Assembly (NCBI RefSeq): GCF_901000735.1
Contig: NC_081547.1
Coordinates: forward strand, 23,552,046-23,616,045
DNA from: Corylus avellana
Taxonomy: Eukaryota > Streptophyta > Magnoliopsida > Fagales > Betulaceae
Direction of reading: 5' to 3'
Length of the DNA: 64,000 nucleotides
This document shows positions 34,160-47,190 of the stretch, piece after piece. The translations under genes were made by a program, and so were the position numbers. Numbering within the stretch: the stretch's first letter is position 1; the number at the start of each line of letters is the position of its first letter. The notes below the pieces were generated by a model. It ran no database searches and was not told the origin of the DNA. It saw nothing but the letters and a program-made list of their open reading frames with translations.

Positions 34160-34941
34160 TCTCTATTTGAGCTTTTTGAGCCGTTCGTTTTGTAATTAAA
34201 TTGATATTCTGATTATATTTCCACGCAAAGGTAGCAATGGGTGATTCAAATCCATTCCAATCCCATCAAATCTTACATTTTAGTCGCCAATGTGTCTAAA
34301 GTGATGCTGTTTTTTGTTTTTTGTTTTTACTTTTTAGCTTTGAGTTGTTTCAAGCTTCAACAAGGATGTAAACATGGTTTAATTATTCATTCAAGAATGA
34401 TGGCGTTGAGGAGGGAGAGAGAGACGCATGCAAATTTCCCACAACCAAGCAATTGCCAGAAACCTCTTCCTATAATTCTCCAGCATTCATTATATATGAA
34501 TATTCAGAGGAAAATTAATCCTCTACACTCGAAAAATCAACTAATTCCGGAGTTCAAAAAATAAATAAATAAATAAATAAAAATAAAAATCAATGGCATT
34601 TCACATATGTTAGAACTAGAAGAAATATATGCTCTACCTAAATAAATCAAGACAAGAGATTCTATGATTTCAAGTATGTCTCCAACAAAGTTGATAAAGA
34701 AAAGTTGCCATAACAAAAATCAAGGAAAATGTTACACCAATATGCTCCAACAAAATTGAACGAACACTAAATATTAAAAATTTATTCCATAGAATAGATT
34801 TACAAATTACAATCTTTTCCTATATTAACAAGTGCCAAGAGCAAAACAGAGTTTTTGTTCTCTATTTTGATCAAAAGAAGCATTACAAAGGTCTCTGCCG
34901 ACCCAGAATGACCCATTTGCACCAGAACATTTTGCTTGAGC
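34160..34941. other. Intergenic, nothing recognised
   Basis: AT-rich spacer between the tRNA and the NAC pseudogene, with an (AAAT)n-like repeat at about 34559-34589. No gene supported. Confidence 0.45.
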
Positions 34942-35853
34942 TCATTGTCGTGAGAACTCAGCATCAAAAAAATCCAAAAAATGGACACATGTACCGACTG
35001 GCAGATGTACACCCTTAGGCATAGGCGGCGATAGAAAATTATTTGAAGCCAAAAGTTGAGAATCAGCGTCGTCACTGGCTGGTAGAGTCATGGAGGTTTC
35101 CAGATCAACTTTCCCAATGTCTACAGGATCTTGCGATGGTGTAAATTCAGACTGTGGCGTTCCAAATTCAGCTGGATATTGGGATGGCGTCTTAGTCGCT
35201 TGACGCACATCGCATTCAACATCGTAGCACATCCTCTTTCTCTGTTGGGTTCCTTCCTCGAGAAGCAGCATGTCTATATTAATCCAAGGTTGGGGGGTTT
35301 CAGTTTCAAAAGATATGACGGTATAAGGAGGAACCTGAACAATACAAGATTAATGATCTCGAAGGCGTCTTTTGATCCCAACTCTTGATTCTGATCTCTT
35401 CTTTTGAACGGTGCATAGGACCCAGTAAGTCTGTTCTTGCTCCCTAACGAGTAAGAACTCGTGCATAATCCAGTCGGATTTCTTCATGCATGAGCCATGT
35501 TTTACCTTAAAACAAAACGATTTTTTGGCCCCAATAACATCGCCCTTATAATCATATATCTTGTCAGCACAATTCTCATGCCAAACCCCACAACTAGCTA
35601 TTTACCACACTCGAATTTTGGATAGTTTCTTCAGCCTTGTGAAAAAGTAAACCTTCTTCCTCGGATCAGAAATATCACCGCAGACTTCCCAAGGGAACTT
35701 TTCACAATACAAATCAAGCTAACCGATGCCATCACAGGAAAGCTTTTCACCCTTAACCTTCTTCAATAAATAGTCGGTTATGAGCTCATCATTGTAGGGC
35801 CTAAAGCAAAATCTCACTGACTGCATTGTTTGCGTTAATGGAATTGATTTCAT
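34942..35853 (-). pseudogene. NAC-domain transcription factor pseudogene
   Basis: Translation from the ATG at 35853 reads through a NAC DNA-binding domain in one frame: VRFCFRPYNDELITDYLLKK (subdomain A), LDLYCEKFPWEV (B), KVYFFTRLKKLSKIRVW (C), CGVWHENCADKIYDYKGDV (C/D) and KKSDWIMHEFLL…YWVLCTVQKK (D/E). It is interrupted by in-frame stops at codon 45 (TAG, 35721-35719), codon 84 (TAA, 35604-35602) and about codon 168, the last possibly in an intron. A C-terminal open stretch of about 109 aa follows. Functional NAC proteins need the continuous domain to bind DNA, so this copy is non-functional as read. Confidence 0.82.
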
Positions 35854-36589
35854 CACTCCTTCACTCTCACCTTTCTTTTCTCATTGAACAATAAGGAGTT
35901 CTCTCATGCGTAAATTGGAAATCACGTCCAAGGACAAACATTTATATACAAACCATGCACCGACGTAGAAGGTTGGTTCTCTGATGTAGGACTAAGACTG
36001 ACTACTAAGGCTGGCTCTCTCCGATATTGAACTAACGCTGGCTCCCCCATATAGAAGGAAGGCGGTACAAGCCTACTGTTGAAATATGGTCACTATTAAA
36101 ATTGTATTTAAATGTTGCCATTGGGTCTGTACAGACGGCATGCCGTATTCCACTATCCATTGACTGAATTGCATACCGTACAAATGAATCATGATTCATG
36201 AACGACAAGTCGTCATTGGCCACCATTTCACTGATCGAGCTCAAATCCAGTGGCTATGAACGCCAGGTGGATCAGCTCTGAGATTTGGCTAGCAGGTGGG
36301 CCACTCCAGGCAGGGGGTTTGCAATAGCCATGGGTTTTCTCTCTTTAGCCATGGTCAGTAGAAACTGCTAAGAGGAAGACTGGGGGAGAAAAAAAGGAGA
36401 GCAATTAGAAGGGAATAAATGGCTATGGTACATAGTTGAGAAAAAGAAAAAAAATAAGGCATTCTTGGGAAGAGTATGAGATAGGGATTGAAGGGTGGAT
36501 ATGGAAAGGAGGGGATCCAATGCTTCAAGAAGAGGTGTGGCTTTTCATGAGCTGCATGAGTGACATGTGTATGTCAATTTAGCATAAAA
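35854..36589. other. Intergenic, nothing recognised
   Basis: Contains repeated GGCTGGCTC/CTGGCTCCC words around 36000-36060 and a short minus-strand frame (36032-36244) with no known domain. No gene supported. Confidence 0.4.
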
Positions 36590-38572
36590 TGTAACGCCCC
36601 GTGGAAATTAATTAACAGTAATTGACTCCATGGTTCATCTCCCAGCCTGTATCCCTCAAGGGACAAGACTCAAGGACATTATCTCTCCTAAACGAGAGAA
36701 TACAGTGGAAAACTTTAAATAACAGGAATAGAAAGCAATAACTAAATATCACAAGCATAACCACCAGAGTAAAAACATCATATCATAAATAGGTCATCAA
36801 ATATATGGTCAAAGACCGATCATCAAAATACTACAACCCCAAATCATTGTCTTAAAATAAGATAACAAGATTAACGCATAATCTTAAGTAGTACAAGCAC
36901 GATCACTATTTCTATCATCTCTCCTTGGATAGTCCCTCCATCCTCCCACATGGATTTCAGCCAAACAGGGTTCATGTCCTAAAAAATGACCTGAATCAGG
37001 TCCTGCACAATCACCACGATCCAATCCGAAGGTATCCTCCTCTATGCTAGCTAAACCGCACAATTTATATATAATGGGAAGAAAAATAAAAAAGGGTAAG
37101 TCCAAGGACTTAGTGAAAGATAACGCACACAATACCCATGCCATTTTAGTGATGACCTTCGTTTGGTAAAGAATATAGATTTTAGGTATGACAGTTATCC
37201 ATGAATGCGATATAGATATAGCACAAGTTCATAATCATGGGAATTACTGATAGTTCAACAGTATGGTCTTCTCGAGATATTACTCCTTAGCAGGGTTGGC
37301 GCTGTCCCGAGGGACCTGTAATGCAATGCAGGTGCCCTGACCCTTGTACGCTACTGTCCATAAAACTAGCAACCGATCAAGTTCGACCTCGGGTGGTCCA
37401 CGCTACTAATGATATACATCATGTTGTGACCGCCCATTAAGGCTGTGCCGGTCACAGAACAATCATTAGATCAAAGGTCCATATATCAACACACACATTT
37501 GACCATAAAGTTAACATGTATAGTAAGTCCATTACCATTATCCCACACATACCGGTGTACCATTTCATACAATGTAATTAATCTTGTCCGTATTTTACAT
37601 GCATGCTTGTACAAATCTGCATGTCATTATTTTGTTAAATAGCACATTTTCACAAATGATAGAGTTCATGGTGCAGCAAAGTGTATATCGTAAGAGTTTT
37701 AAATATGCATGTTGTGGTACACAAAATAGTCATGCAATGCAGGAAAATAAATGGTGAGCATTATGTGAGTTAAAACTCAACTGGGTTGAACAAGTTCTCC
37801 GAATATTCCTCCAAACGATTCGGGTTCTCCAAATCTGTGACAAACCTCCCATTAGTCCTAAGTCCAACTAAAACGAACATAAGACTCAGTAACAAAGGCC
37901 ATAGGGTGTTTAGCCAAAGAAGAGTTCCTCTGAATGTCTCTGGAGGAGCGCTCGTGCCTTGGGGTGATCGTTCGGCCAATGAGGTTCAAGTAGAACCTCA
38001 TTTGGTCCAAATGCTCCCCAAGCCTTTCTTGACTAGTTCTAAGGCCATAAAAAGGTTTTCTAACACCTTTCAACCAGAACAATGTCTCCAAATAACAAGA
38101 TTAAACCTAAATGGGAAGGAAAACTTAAAACTCCTAAATATTAACAACTAAGCTATTGTAAAACAAGAAGCTAACATAATAACCTAACAAAACAAAAAGG
38201 AAGTACAATGGTCACCTCAACAAAGCAAGCTCTTCAAGAACACCTCCTTCTTCTCCAAAAACACTCACAGCTTCACACACACTCAAGAATCAAAACAAAG
38301 GAGTTTCTCTAAGGCTTCAAAGGCTAAAATGAAGGTTTAAAGGCATAGGGGGTGGGTTTAAATAGGGGAAAAAGCCGAAGCCATTGCAGAAAATTTCATA
38401 AATTGTGCAAGTGCTCGTGTATTGTTTATCCAGGGTTTTTGAGTTGCAAGTGGCACACAGGGGCAAAAATCAGCGGTCAACAAAAAATCAAAGAGCGCTC
38501 GATACTGTAGTACACTAAAAATGTTCTTTTAAGGCAATGAGTAGGTGTGGAAGTCATTACTCACTATGCTCT
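36590..38572 (-). mobile_element. Probable large gypsy LTR
   Basis: The segment begins TGTAACGCCCCG, the wording of many Ty3/gypsy LTR termini. Near its other end it has, on the minus strand, a TATA box CCCTATTTAAACCC (38352-38366) followed by a T/G-rich leader like an LTR R/U5 region. About 2 kb without coding frames fits a gypsy LTR. Orientation is inferred from that TATA. The right end may be cut by the insertion that starts at 38573, and no target duplication was established. Confidence 0.45.
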
Positions 38573-39772
38573 TGTAACATCCCGATATTTCTTTTCTTTT
38601 ATCTTGTAAATAAATCGAGTGTTACGCTGAAATAATCTTACATAGCAGAAAACTTGAAATTATCAATACAAAATAATACTCTTAAAAATATTTTTCTTTA
38701 TACAAAAAACCCACAATTATGCTGAACAAGGAATTTATACAAATCTATCTGACTGTATAAACTCTAAACAAACTTCACCAACTTAGAATCTCTGTACATC
38801 TCAAATATAAAGCTCTAATTACAACTGCATAATTACCTTGACTTTCCATTACTGCAAGCACTACAAAAACTGTAAAGTAAAGAGTCAATTGATTCACGAT
38901 AATTTAAATCATTGTTGAAGCAATTATATCAAAAGGCCAAACATTTAATAAAACTACAAAGATTTGTATTATTTAATATCAATATCACTCTCAGTAAGTA
39001 AGAATACTTACAGTGGATTACATAAATGGATCATCAAAGGTAATTACTTGTTGAAATCCATTTTGCTTCGCACAATCTCTTTCTTTCAATATCTCTCCCT
39101 GTCTCCAAAAACTCATTCTCAATCTCTAATTCTCTGTCTCCATCTTTCTCTGAGTTATCTTCGTCTCACTGCCTCTCCCTCTAACTCTGCCTTTCAGGCT
39201 CTCACCATCTTTCTGCTAGCTCTCTCTCTCGCGTATTCTTTCTTTCTTGCAGCGCTTTGTCTCGCCCTTTCTCTCTTTGCTCTGTGTAAACACTCTTAGA
39301 AAGAAGAAAGACCGAATAGAAAGCGAAAAAATGAAGAATATGTGAAAGAGAAGTGAGAGAAGTGGTAAAATTGTGAAGCGTTAGGAAAAAAACCCAATAA
39401 TATTCTACCTTTCATTTGAAATTCAACCCTCCTTTTACTATTCCACCTACCAAATACTATTACCTACCATTAACTATTCTACCTTCCATTACTCTTCTAT
39501 CTACCACTTACTATTCTACCTACCAAATACTATTATACCTACCATTAACTATTCTACCTTCCATAACTATTATATCTACCATATGATACTCTTTCTACCA
39601 ATTAATATTCTATTATTCCACAAATTACCATTCTCTAATTACCACTTTCCGTAAATTCATATAACTCCATAGATTCCTCAAGAATTAAAATCATTGGCTA
39701 CTATGAATATTAAAATAATCATCATCAAATAAATATCTCTAAAATAATACTTTTAAAATCTGGGGCGCTACA
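38573..39772 (-). mobile_element. Gypsy-type LTR, copy 1 (3' LTR)
   Basis: 1200 bp beginning TGTAACATCCC and ending GGGGCGCTACA on the plus strand, with TG…CA termini on either strand. On the minus strand it is preceded by a purine-rich AAGGAGGGAAGA polypurine tract directly abutting TGTAGCGCCCC, so it is the 3' LTR of a minus-strand element. It is homologous to 40190-41128 and 59497-60075. The TATA box CCTATAAATAGAGC conserved in those two copies is degraded here. The left flank is GCTCT (38568-38572). Confidence 0.85.
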
Positions 39773-40189
39773 ATCTTCCCTCCTTAAGGAATTTCGTTCT
39801 CGAAATTAAAACCCATAAATTATCACATATCTTCAAATTGAGTGACCCAATTTAAAACAAATCACACTCAAACCATAACTTACCCAAGTTACCATATAAC
39901 TTTAAAATTCAATCCGCTCATAAAATAAATACCATAACATGTTCCATACCCAGGCGATGTGAGACGTCACAAGCACTCTTCTTGGGCACTAGTGTTACCA
40001 TTGGCAATCCTTAGGGAATTTCTTCATTCTCGGCCCTTAACTTTTGGCCCTTATATATTTCATCATGTCTTAACTGACACTTTTATAATATAACCTACTT
40101 TTGGCATCACTAACGTATGTCCACTAGCGGCCATCATAGGCTTGTGCACGCTCCCACCATCTCAGGCTGGGCAATGCTCTGATACCGTT
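39773..40189 (-). mobile_element. Residual interior of gypsy element
   Basis: Only 417 bp separate the two LTRs. On the minus strand it begins with the primer-binding-site-like CGGTATCAGAGC two bases after the 5' LTR (one change from TGGTATCAGAGC) and ends with the polypurine tract. The phrase TTTCGAGAACGAAATTCC before that tract is the usual end of a gypsy polyprotein. Gag and nearly all of pol are deleted, so the element is non-autonomous. Confidence 0.8.
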
Positions 40190-41128
40190 TGAAACATCCC
40201 GATATTTCTCTTCTTTTATCTTGTAAATAAATTGAGCGTTACGCTGAAATAATCTTATGCAGCGAAACATCTGAAATTTATCAATACAAAACAATACTCT
40301 TAAAAATACTTTTCTTTATACAAAATACCCACAATTATGCCGAGCAAGGCATTTATACAAATCTATCTGACTATATAAACTCTAGACAAACTTCACCAAT
40401 TTAGAATCTATGTACATCTCAAATATGAAGCTCTAATCACAACTGCAAAATTACATTGACCTTCCATTCCTGCAAGCACTACAAAAATCTTAAAATAATG
40501 AGTCAATTGATTCAAGATAATATAAATCATTGTTAAAGCAATTATATCAAAATGTCAGATACTTAATAAAACTACAAAGATCTGTATTACTGAATATCAA
40601 TATCACTCTCAGTAAGTAAGAACACTTACAGTGGATTACATGAATGGATTATCAAAGGTAATTACTTGTTGAAACTCATTCTGCTTTACACAGTATCTTT
40701 CTTTCAATATCTCTCACTGTCTTCAAAACTCCTTAATCTTTGAATCTCTGTCTCCATCTTTCTCTGAATTATCTTCGTTTCATGGCTTCTTCCTCTAACT
40801 CTACCTCTCACCATCTCTCTACTAGCTCTCTCTCTTGTGTTCTTTCTTTCTTGCAGCGCTTTGTCTCGCCATTTCTTTCTCTGCTCTGTGTAAACACTCT
40901 CAGAAAGAAGAAAGACCGAGTAGAAAGCGAAAGAAGGAAGAATATGTAGAAGAGAAGGGAGAGGAGTGGTGAAATTGTGAATGGGGAAGCTCTATTTATA
41001 GGAAAAAACCAAATACTATTGTACCTTTCATTTACAATTCTACCCTCCCTTTACTATTCTACCTACCAAATACTATTACCTACCATTAACTATTCTACCT
41101 TCCATTACTCTTCTGTCTACCACTTACT
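40190..41128 (-). mobile_element. Gypsy-type LTR, copy 2 (5' LTR, truncated)
   Basis: Homologous to copy 1 from TGAAACATCCC onward but ends abruptly at CACTTACT, where an 18-nt T run (the reverse complement of the LINE poly-A tail) begins. The remaining 260 bp or so expected from copy 1 are absent. It keeps the minus-strand TATA box CCTATAAATAGAGC near 40990. Confidence 0.82.
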
Positions 41129-41129
41129 C

Positions 41130-44100
41130 TTTTTTTTTTTTTTTTTTGAAGGAATATTATGAATATTCATTATCTCAAAAGATCTACAAAAGATCACACA
41201 AGTAAGAGGGATAGCTCCCTCCGTACAATATCACCTACACTTGGTGGGGCATCCTCCAACCAAGTAGACATAGTGACATGGGTGGAAGCCAATTTTGCTA
41301 GCGCATGCACAGCATAATTGGCGTCCCTCATAGCGTGTCTGAAGCAAGAGCTTTCCAATACACGTAGCTATCTTTGAATACATTCTATAAATTCACCATA
41401 GCTACTAAGACACGGTCCCTCAGACTCAATATCCTTAACCACTTGCAAAGAGTCACCCTAAAAATGACGTTGTTGAGCCCTAATTCCTTGCAGAAGAGAA
41501 CCGCATTCATCGCTGGTAAAACTTCGGCTGTTGTTGGCTCAGTTTGAATAGCCAAATACATACTACGCATAGTAAGAAACTTCCCATTAGAGTCTCTAGC
41601 AAGAAGTCCCAACCCCACACGCCCTTCCTTCGAATTAATCCCTGCATCCTAGTTAATCTTTACCATATTACGTGGTGGGGGCTACCATGTTGCAACATTA
41701 GAAACACGGTTGTTGGTCATGCCCATGTCCTCATTAGGGTTTACTCTGCGGAATTCTTCCAACACTTTAGTAGCTTTCTGTATTAGCCGTGTAGGGTGGA
41801 GAAATTTTTCTTCGTGTACAACCAAGTTTCTCCTCAACCAGATTTTCCTTGCCAACACAACAAACAATTTGACTTCTTTTGCATCACAAAGTTTAAGCAT
41901 TGATTCGAAAATTTATGGAAAAGTTCCATTCGTACCTCCAGATTTTTGCAATCTAATCGGCCCACTTCCGCATCCTTCGTTGACGGGCAAGTCCATAGGA
42001 TGTGCTCCATCGTCTCATCTTCGAGTCCACAAATGGGGCATCGGGTGTCTAGAAGCACTCATTTTTTTCTTAGATTCGTTCTTGTTGGTAGGAGATTGTG
42101 CATGGCTTTCCAAAGAAACAGCTTTGCCGCATTTGGTATCTTGAGCTTCCAACATTCTTTCCAGACTACGCCACTCGCAGGTCTTGATGTTCCACACTCT
42201 CTGCTTGTCAGGCTATCATTTTCCAAAAAATAGGCACTACAGACGGAAAAAATTCCAGTTTTAGTACCTCGCCAAATGATTCGGTCCTTTGATGGTTGAG
42301 GACTAAAAGGCATGCTTCTAATCATCTTTGCTTCATCCTCCAGGAAAACTTGTGCATTAAGATCATCTTTCCACTGTCTCGTATCTAGATCAATAAGCTT
42401 TGAAACACAGGCATGTCGATCAAGTACATTCCGCGGTGACTGGACCATATAAGCAGTTGTTGTCGGGATCCATTTATCATCCCACACATGAATGTCCTCT
42501 CCGTTCCCAATCCTCCAAACAAGTTCATTTCGAAGCACAGGCTGGGCTGCCATAAAACTCTGCCATACATAAGAAGGTCGATTACCTAAAGATGCCTCCA
42601 GAATTGAACAAGATGGGTAATATTTAGCTTTTAATATTTTTCCAGCCAAAGATTCTGGACACTGGAAGAGTCGTCAAAGTTGCTTTGCTAGTAGAGCTCT
42701 ATTGAAGATTCTCCAATCACGAAATCCCAGAACACCTTGGGCTTTAGACACCCATTTTTTTCCAGCTCATCCAATGTATTCTGGAAGTGTTTTTCCTTGT
42801 GTCCCCACCAAAATCGTTGCATCAACCTCTGAATCTCCTCGCAGAGAGCGATCGGCAAGAGAAAAACACTCATACAATACGTTGAAATGGCCTGTACCAC
42901 AACTTTAATTAAGATCTCCTTCCCTGCTTATGTCGGAAATTTTGTTTTCCAGTTATTGAGGCAGTTCCAAACACGATCCTTGATACCTGAAAAAGCCGTT
43001 ATCCGTGACTTTTCAACAAGAGTTGGGAGGCCTAAGTACTTGTCGTAATTCTGTGTGGCTTGGAGGCCTGAGAGTTGAGTAATTTCCTGCATCTTCGCCT
43101 AGCTCGTGTTGTGGCTAAAAATATGGAAGTCTTCTCTTTGTTAAGCTTCTGCCCCGATACTGCTTCATATTTGTCTAGGAGTTTTGTAACCCTCCTCCAT
43201 TCTACCGAATTTGTCTTACAGAAAATCAGACTATCATCAGTAAAAAAACAAGTGGCTCAATCGGGGTCCTTTTTTGAAAGTAGGCACACCTGTCAGTACC
43301 CCATTCTTCTCAGCTCGAGTGAAAAGTGCACTAAGCGACTCAGCGCACAGCCCCCCTACCGAATCCCTCTGGAAGGCTTTCTATGCCCAATTGGCTGTTC
43401 GTTAACTAGAATGGCATAAGAGACCGAGCTAACACATCCAATGATCAACTTTATCCAAATATTCGGGAATTCCATTTTGCGCATCACCGCTTCTAAGAAG
43501 GCCCACTCCGCTCGGTCATAAGCCTTGCTCATTTCAAGTTTAATCCCCATATAGCCCACCATACTCCACAATCACGTTTGCATTGAATGGAGAGTTTCAT
43601 ATGCCGTCACTATATTGTCCGAGATTAGACGTCTAGGATTAAAAGCACTCTGGTTGGCAGATATGATATGCGGAAGATTGAGCTTGAGTTGATTTGTGAG
43701 GACCTTTGCAATAATTTTGTAGACAACATTACAAAGGTTGATTGGTCTGAAATCAGAAACACACCGTGGGGCTGTCTTTTTTGGAATGAGGGCAATGTGT
43801 GTCTCATTGACTCTTTTGTCCATCTCAGATCCATTGAGGAAATGTAAAACAACAGTACATACCTCTTGACCAGCTGTCGACCACTGTTGTTGGTAAAATT
43901 CTGCAAAAAAACCATTGGGGCCTAGTGCTTTGAGAGGTGCCATCTGCATCAATGCTTTATATACCTCATCTTCCGTATATGTAGCAGCCAAAGAGAGCTT
44001 CATATTGTTCGACAATCTGCCTTCGATAGTGGCTATGCAATCATCTATGCCATGCGGGCCAGCCGATGTAAACAATTCTCAATAAAAATCTATAAAGGCC

Positions 44101-47100
44101 CGTTCCACTGAAGTTTGTGACGTACAAGTATGACCCAGGCTATTTTCAACTTGCTCAATTCAGTTTCTGCGTTGTCTCTGATTTGCACAGGCGTGAAAAA
44201 ATTTGGTTTTGCGATCACGATCACGGAACCAATTTTCCTTTACCCTCTGTCGCCATTTGAGCTCCTCTTGTTCCAACAAATCATTTATTTCTTCTTTCAA
44301 GGCCTTTTCTGTATGCATAGATGCCGAAGTTGCCTCCTCTTGAAGTTTCTGTAACTCTATAGCTTTTGCTAGGATTTGTTTCTTGGTTGGTGGCTTCTGT
44401 TTTTGGACCCACTGCTTGATGACTCGCTGACAACCTTGTTGCTTGCTTCTGAATACCTTCCATGGATCTGTGCTCAGACTTCTAGTAGCCCACAAATCTT
44501 GAACCTTTTTAAAATTCGCACATTTGGACCATCCAGCTTTGTACCGGAAGGGTCGCCATCTTTTCGCAGCTGACGTCCCCAATTTGCTCATACTTAGAAG
44601 TAATGGAAGATGGTCTAAACTGCAGCAAGTTAGTACATCAACACCCGCATCCCTCTAGACTTCACTCCATTCCATATTAGCCACTACCCTATCCAATCTT
44701 TCCAATATGTTTTCTTTCCCGGGACAACCATTATTCCATGTGAATCTTGGGCCTTTAAACCCCAGGTCATGGAGACTGCAGTCCTCTAAGGCATGCTTAA
44801 ACTCTTCCATTTGTCCCCTTGGTCGGGCTATCATTCCTTTTTTCTCTGACTGACTCACAATTTCATTAAAATCCCCGACACATACCCAAGGGGTGAGTTG
44901 AAAAGACTTAAGGTGTCAAAGCAAATCCCACTATTCTTTTCTTTTTCCGGTCATCGGGTGTCCATTGAACTCAGTGAATTTCCAATCGGGCCAAATCCCC
45001 CAACTAATAATCACCGCATTAATATGATGGCGGCTGAAATTTTGAGTATTAACAATAAAATTATCCTTCCAAAGCAAAGTAAACCTTCACTTCAACCCAC
45101 ACAATCCACACCAAACATATAATCAAATCCCAATTTTATTCGAATAAAGTCACATTTATTAGCAAACATTTTGGTTTCCATCAAGAAAACCATATCAGGC
45201 TTTTTTCCCTTCACCAAACGGCGAAGGTTCCGAACTGTCTGAGGGTTCTCAAGCCCTCGGCATTTCCAACTTAATACATTCATTGGGATTGGCGGGGCTG
45301 CAAAGCAGCCTCCGCCAGAACATTATTCTCATTGCTAACAGCAGAGTTTGAAACCTTTACACGTTTCCTTCCAGCAGATGCTCTCTAGTCCAAAGAAGCC
45401 TGCCCATATTCCATCCACAAGCCTTCGTCATTTTCAGCTACTGCACGTCCCCTTCGTTTGCCACCCTTCTACTGAGTTAGGCCGGGTGAAACTGCATGGG
45501 TCTTCTCTCTTTTTGGTGTGGGCTATGGGACAACTGTCTTGCCTTTGGTGCATGGCCTAGTTGAATGAGAGACAGCCACATGTCTAGAAGAGGGTGATGT
45601 GGTTTACTGAAATTTCCAGCTGGCCACGTCGATTCCTTGTTCCCCTCCACAAGATTCCATTCCATTTGCTCTTTAATGTGGTTCCATTGGCCCCATGTAA
45701 AAATTTCCATAATTTTTATGCTTCTCCTTCCTCATAAGGTGCTCCCAATTTTGAAATTATCTCTTCTTGACTTTTGCCAGAATCTACATTAGCATCTTTT
45801 TGGGTAAGAAAATTGCTAGCACTAAATTCCTTGAAGCTCCTATCTCCAACGCGTGCCTTCTTTCCTTTTTTGGAGATGTTTACTACTTCTTCATTTGCTC
45901 GTTGTGGAGCCGTTTGATGATGCTTGATTCCCATTATTTCCTCACCCTCCATTATTGGTGGATTTTGATCCTACAAGTCATCGCTTCTTCTTTCCTTATA
46001 AGGAGCATTCAAATTTTCTTTGTAAGGCAACTCCTCACTGTCTCTTCCGAAATCATCGCTATCCAACTCATTGACAAAAAATCTTACACCAATTTCGCCC
46101 CATCGGTAGCGATTCCAGATTTCACGTTGCATGCATGGCGGCCATCTAGCCCGTCATTGTTGCGTGCGAATTGTTTTCGTATTTTGTCATGGGCAGTAGG
46201 TCCCACCGACGCTGTGGCCAGTGATCGATAGTCTCATTTCCCCATCCCCGGTGCATAACGGCAGCCAATTCTCTGATTCACAAGCGTAGCTTTTCCAGCC
46301 AAGCTTGGCTAGGAGGGACTCGGATCCATGAACATTACTCAAGGTCTGACCTGTCTCCTTGTTTCCCCTTCCCGTCCCCTTTCAAGCAACCTTGAGGACC
46401 ATGGCTAATGACCCCACAACTAAAGCAGAATTTTCGAACCTTTTTGTATTGGAAAGGCACCCAATAAGATTTGTCTTTCAGCTTCAAAGTACGTCCCCTC
46501 GGAATTGGCTTTGCTAGATTTACATGCACACGAACACGTAGATACTTGCCCCAGCCCGTTCCATCTACGTCGGTATCAACATCTTCCACTTTCCCAACTG
46601 TGGCTTCTAGCTTAAAACCCATCTCCCTTTCCGTACAGACCATCGGGAGATCGTACATTCTGATCCAAAATGCAGCTGAATCAAATTTCATACGACTAGG
46701 CGGTGTAAGCCCATCCAGCTCTTCCACCAAGAACAATTGACCCTCAAAAATCCATGGTTGTCCTTCCAAAACTCGTGATCTATTCCAAGAATGTTGAAAA
46801 TCTAGGAGGAATAAATTTTCCCCTAGAACTTTGAAATGTAAGGATCCCGTCGGCTTCCACCCCTTGATAAGGGTAGAGTGAATATAGTCCTTCCCAATGA
46901 TCTTGTCGGCTATAAGTTTGCCCACAAGCCAAGATTGGCTCCTTGATTCCAATACCTCAACAACACTGTCAATGGCTTCCACTCCAACACTCTCCTCTTC
47001 CGACAAGGAGAAGTTCCCCCATTTCCTTATTAGTTCATCAGCCATTGTTTTCAACGGGGAATAAACTTCGTTAACAAGAAGACAAAGCTTGCTTTGACCT

Positions 47101-47190
47101 CTCCTCCCTTCACGAGTTCCAGATGAAAAGTTGCAAAAATCTTCTTCTCCTCTAGGGTTGCAGCGGCGCCCTAGAGAAAAAAAAAAGGGG
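41130..47190 (-). mobile_element. L1-type LINE, near full length, inactivated
   Basis: About 6 kb on the minus strand ending in an A-tail (T18 at 41130-41147). ORF1 (47054-46335) has a DUF4283-type domain and a CCHC-like knuckle (CFSCGVISHGPQGC). ORF2 pieces follow in order: an endonuclease start (LSWKCRGLENPQ, about 45280, catalytic-region Asn replaced by Lys) and VGDFNEI (about 44870); reverse transcriptase (DFRPINLCNVVYKIIAKVL, FTDDSLIF at about 43236); zf-RVT (LFLWKAMHNLLPTR, about 42100); and RNase H (GLGLLARDSNGKF, about 41600), preceded by an in-frame TAG replacing Trp in the KINWDAG motif. Several frameshifts and stops break ORF2, so the element cannot move itself. The 5' end near 47190 is approximate. 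Confidence 0.9.
46335..47054 (-). CDS. LINE ORF1-like protein (DUF4283, zinc knuckle)
   Basis: 239 aa, the longest open frame left in the L1 element. Residues about 40-150 match the DUF4283 type found in plant L1 ORF1 proteins (LHFKVLGENLFLLDFQHSWN…RVLEGQPWIFEG). Residues about 205-225 form a zinc knuckle with C-x2-C-x4-H-x4-C spacing (CFSCGVISHGPQGC). Such proteins bind the LINE RNA. The frame stops earlier than a full ORF1; the frame at 45952-45716 probably held its C-terminal part. It is of transposon origin, not a host gene. Confidence 0.75.
   Translation of the reverse strand: MKTMADELIRKWGNFSLSEEESVGVEAIDSVVEVLESRSQSWLVGKLIADKIIGKDYIHSTLIKGWKPTGSLHFKVLGENLFLLDFQHSWNRSRVLEGQPWIFEGQLFLVEELDGLTPPSRMKFDSAAFWIRMYDLPMVCTEREMGFKLEATVGKVEDVDTDVDGTGWGKYLRVRVHVNLAKPIPRGRTLKLKDKSYWVPFQYKKVRKFCFSCGVISHGPQGCLKGDGKGKQGDRSDLE

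Noticed and set aside
36590..38572. Target-site duplication for the large LTR at 36.6 kb
   Set aside because: The left flank TAAAA has no partner at any plausible right end up to 38.6 kb or beyond 60.08 kb, so I kept only a low-confidence LTR call.
38964..39299. Reading frames of 60-110 codons within the gypsy LTRs
   Set aside because: They are composed of CT-rich LTR sequence (Ser/Leu-rich translation), recur in all three LTR copies and are not conserved in frame.
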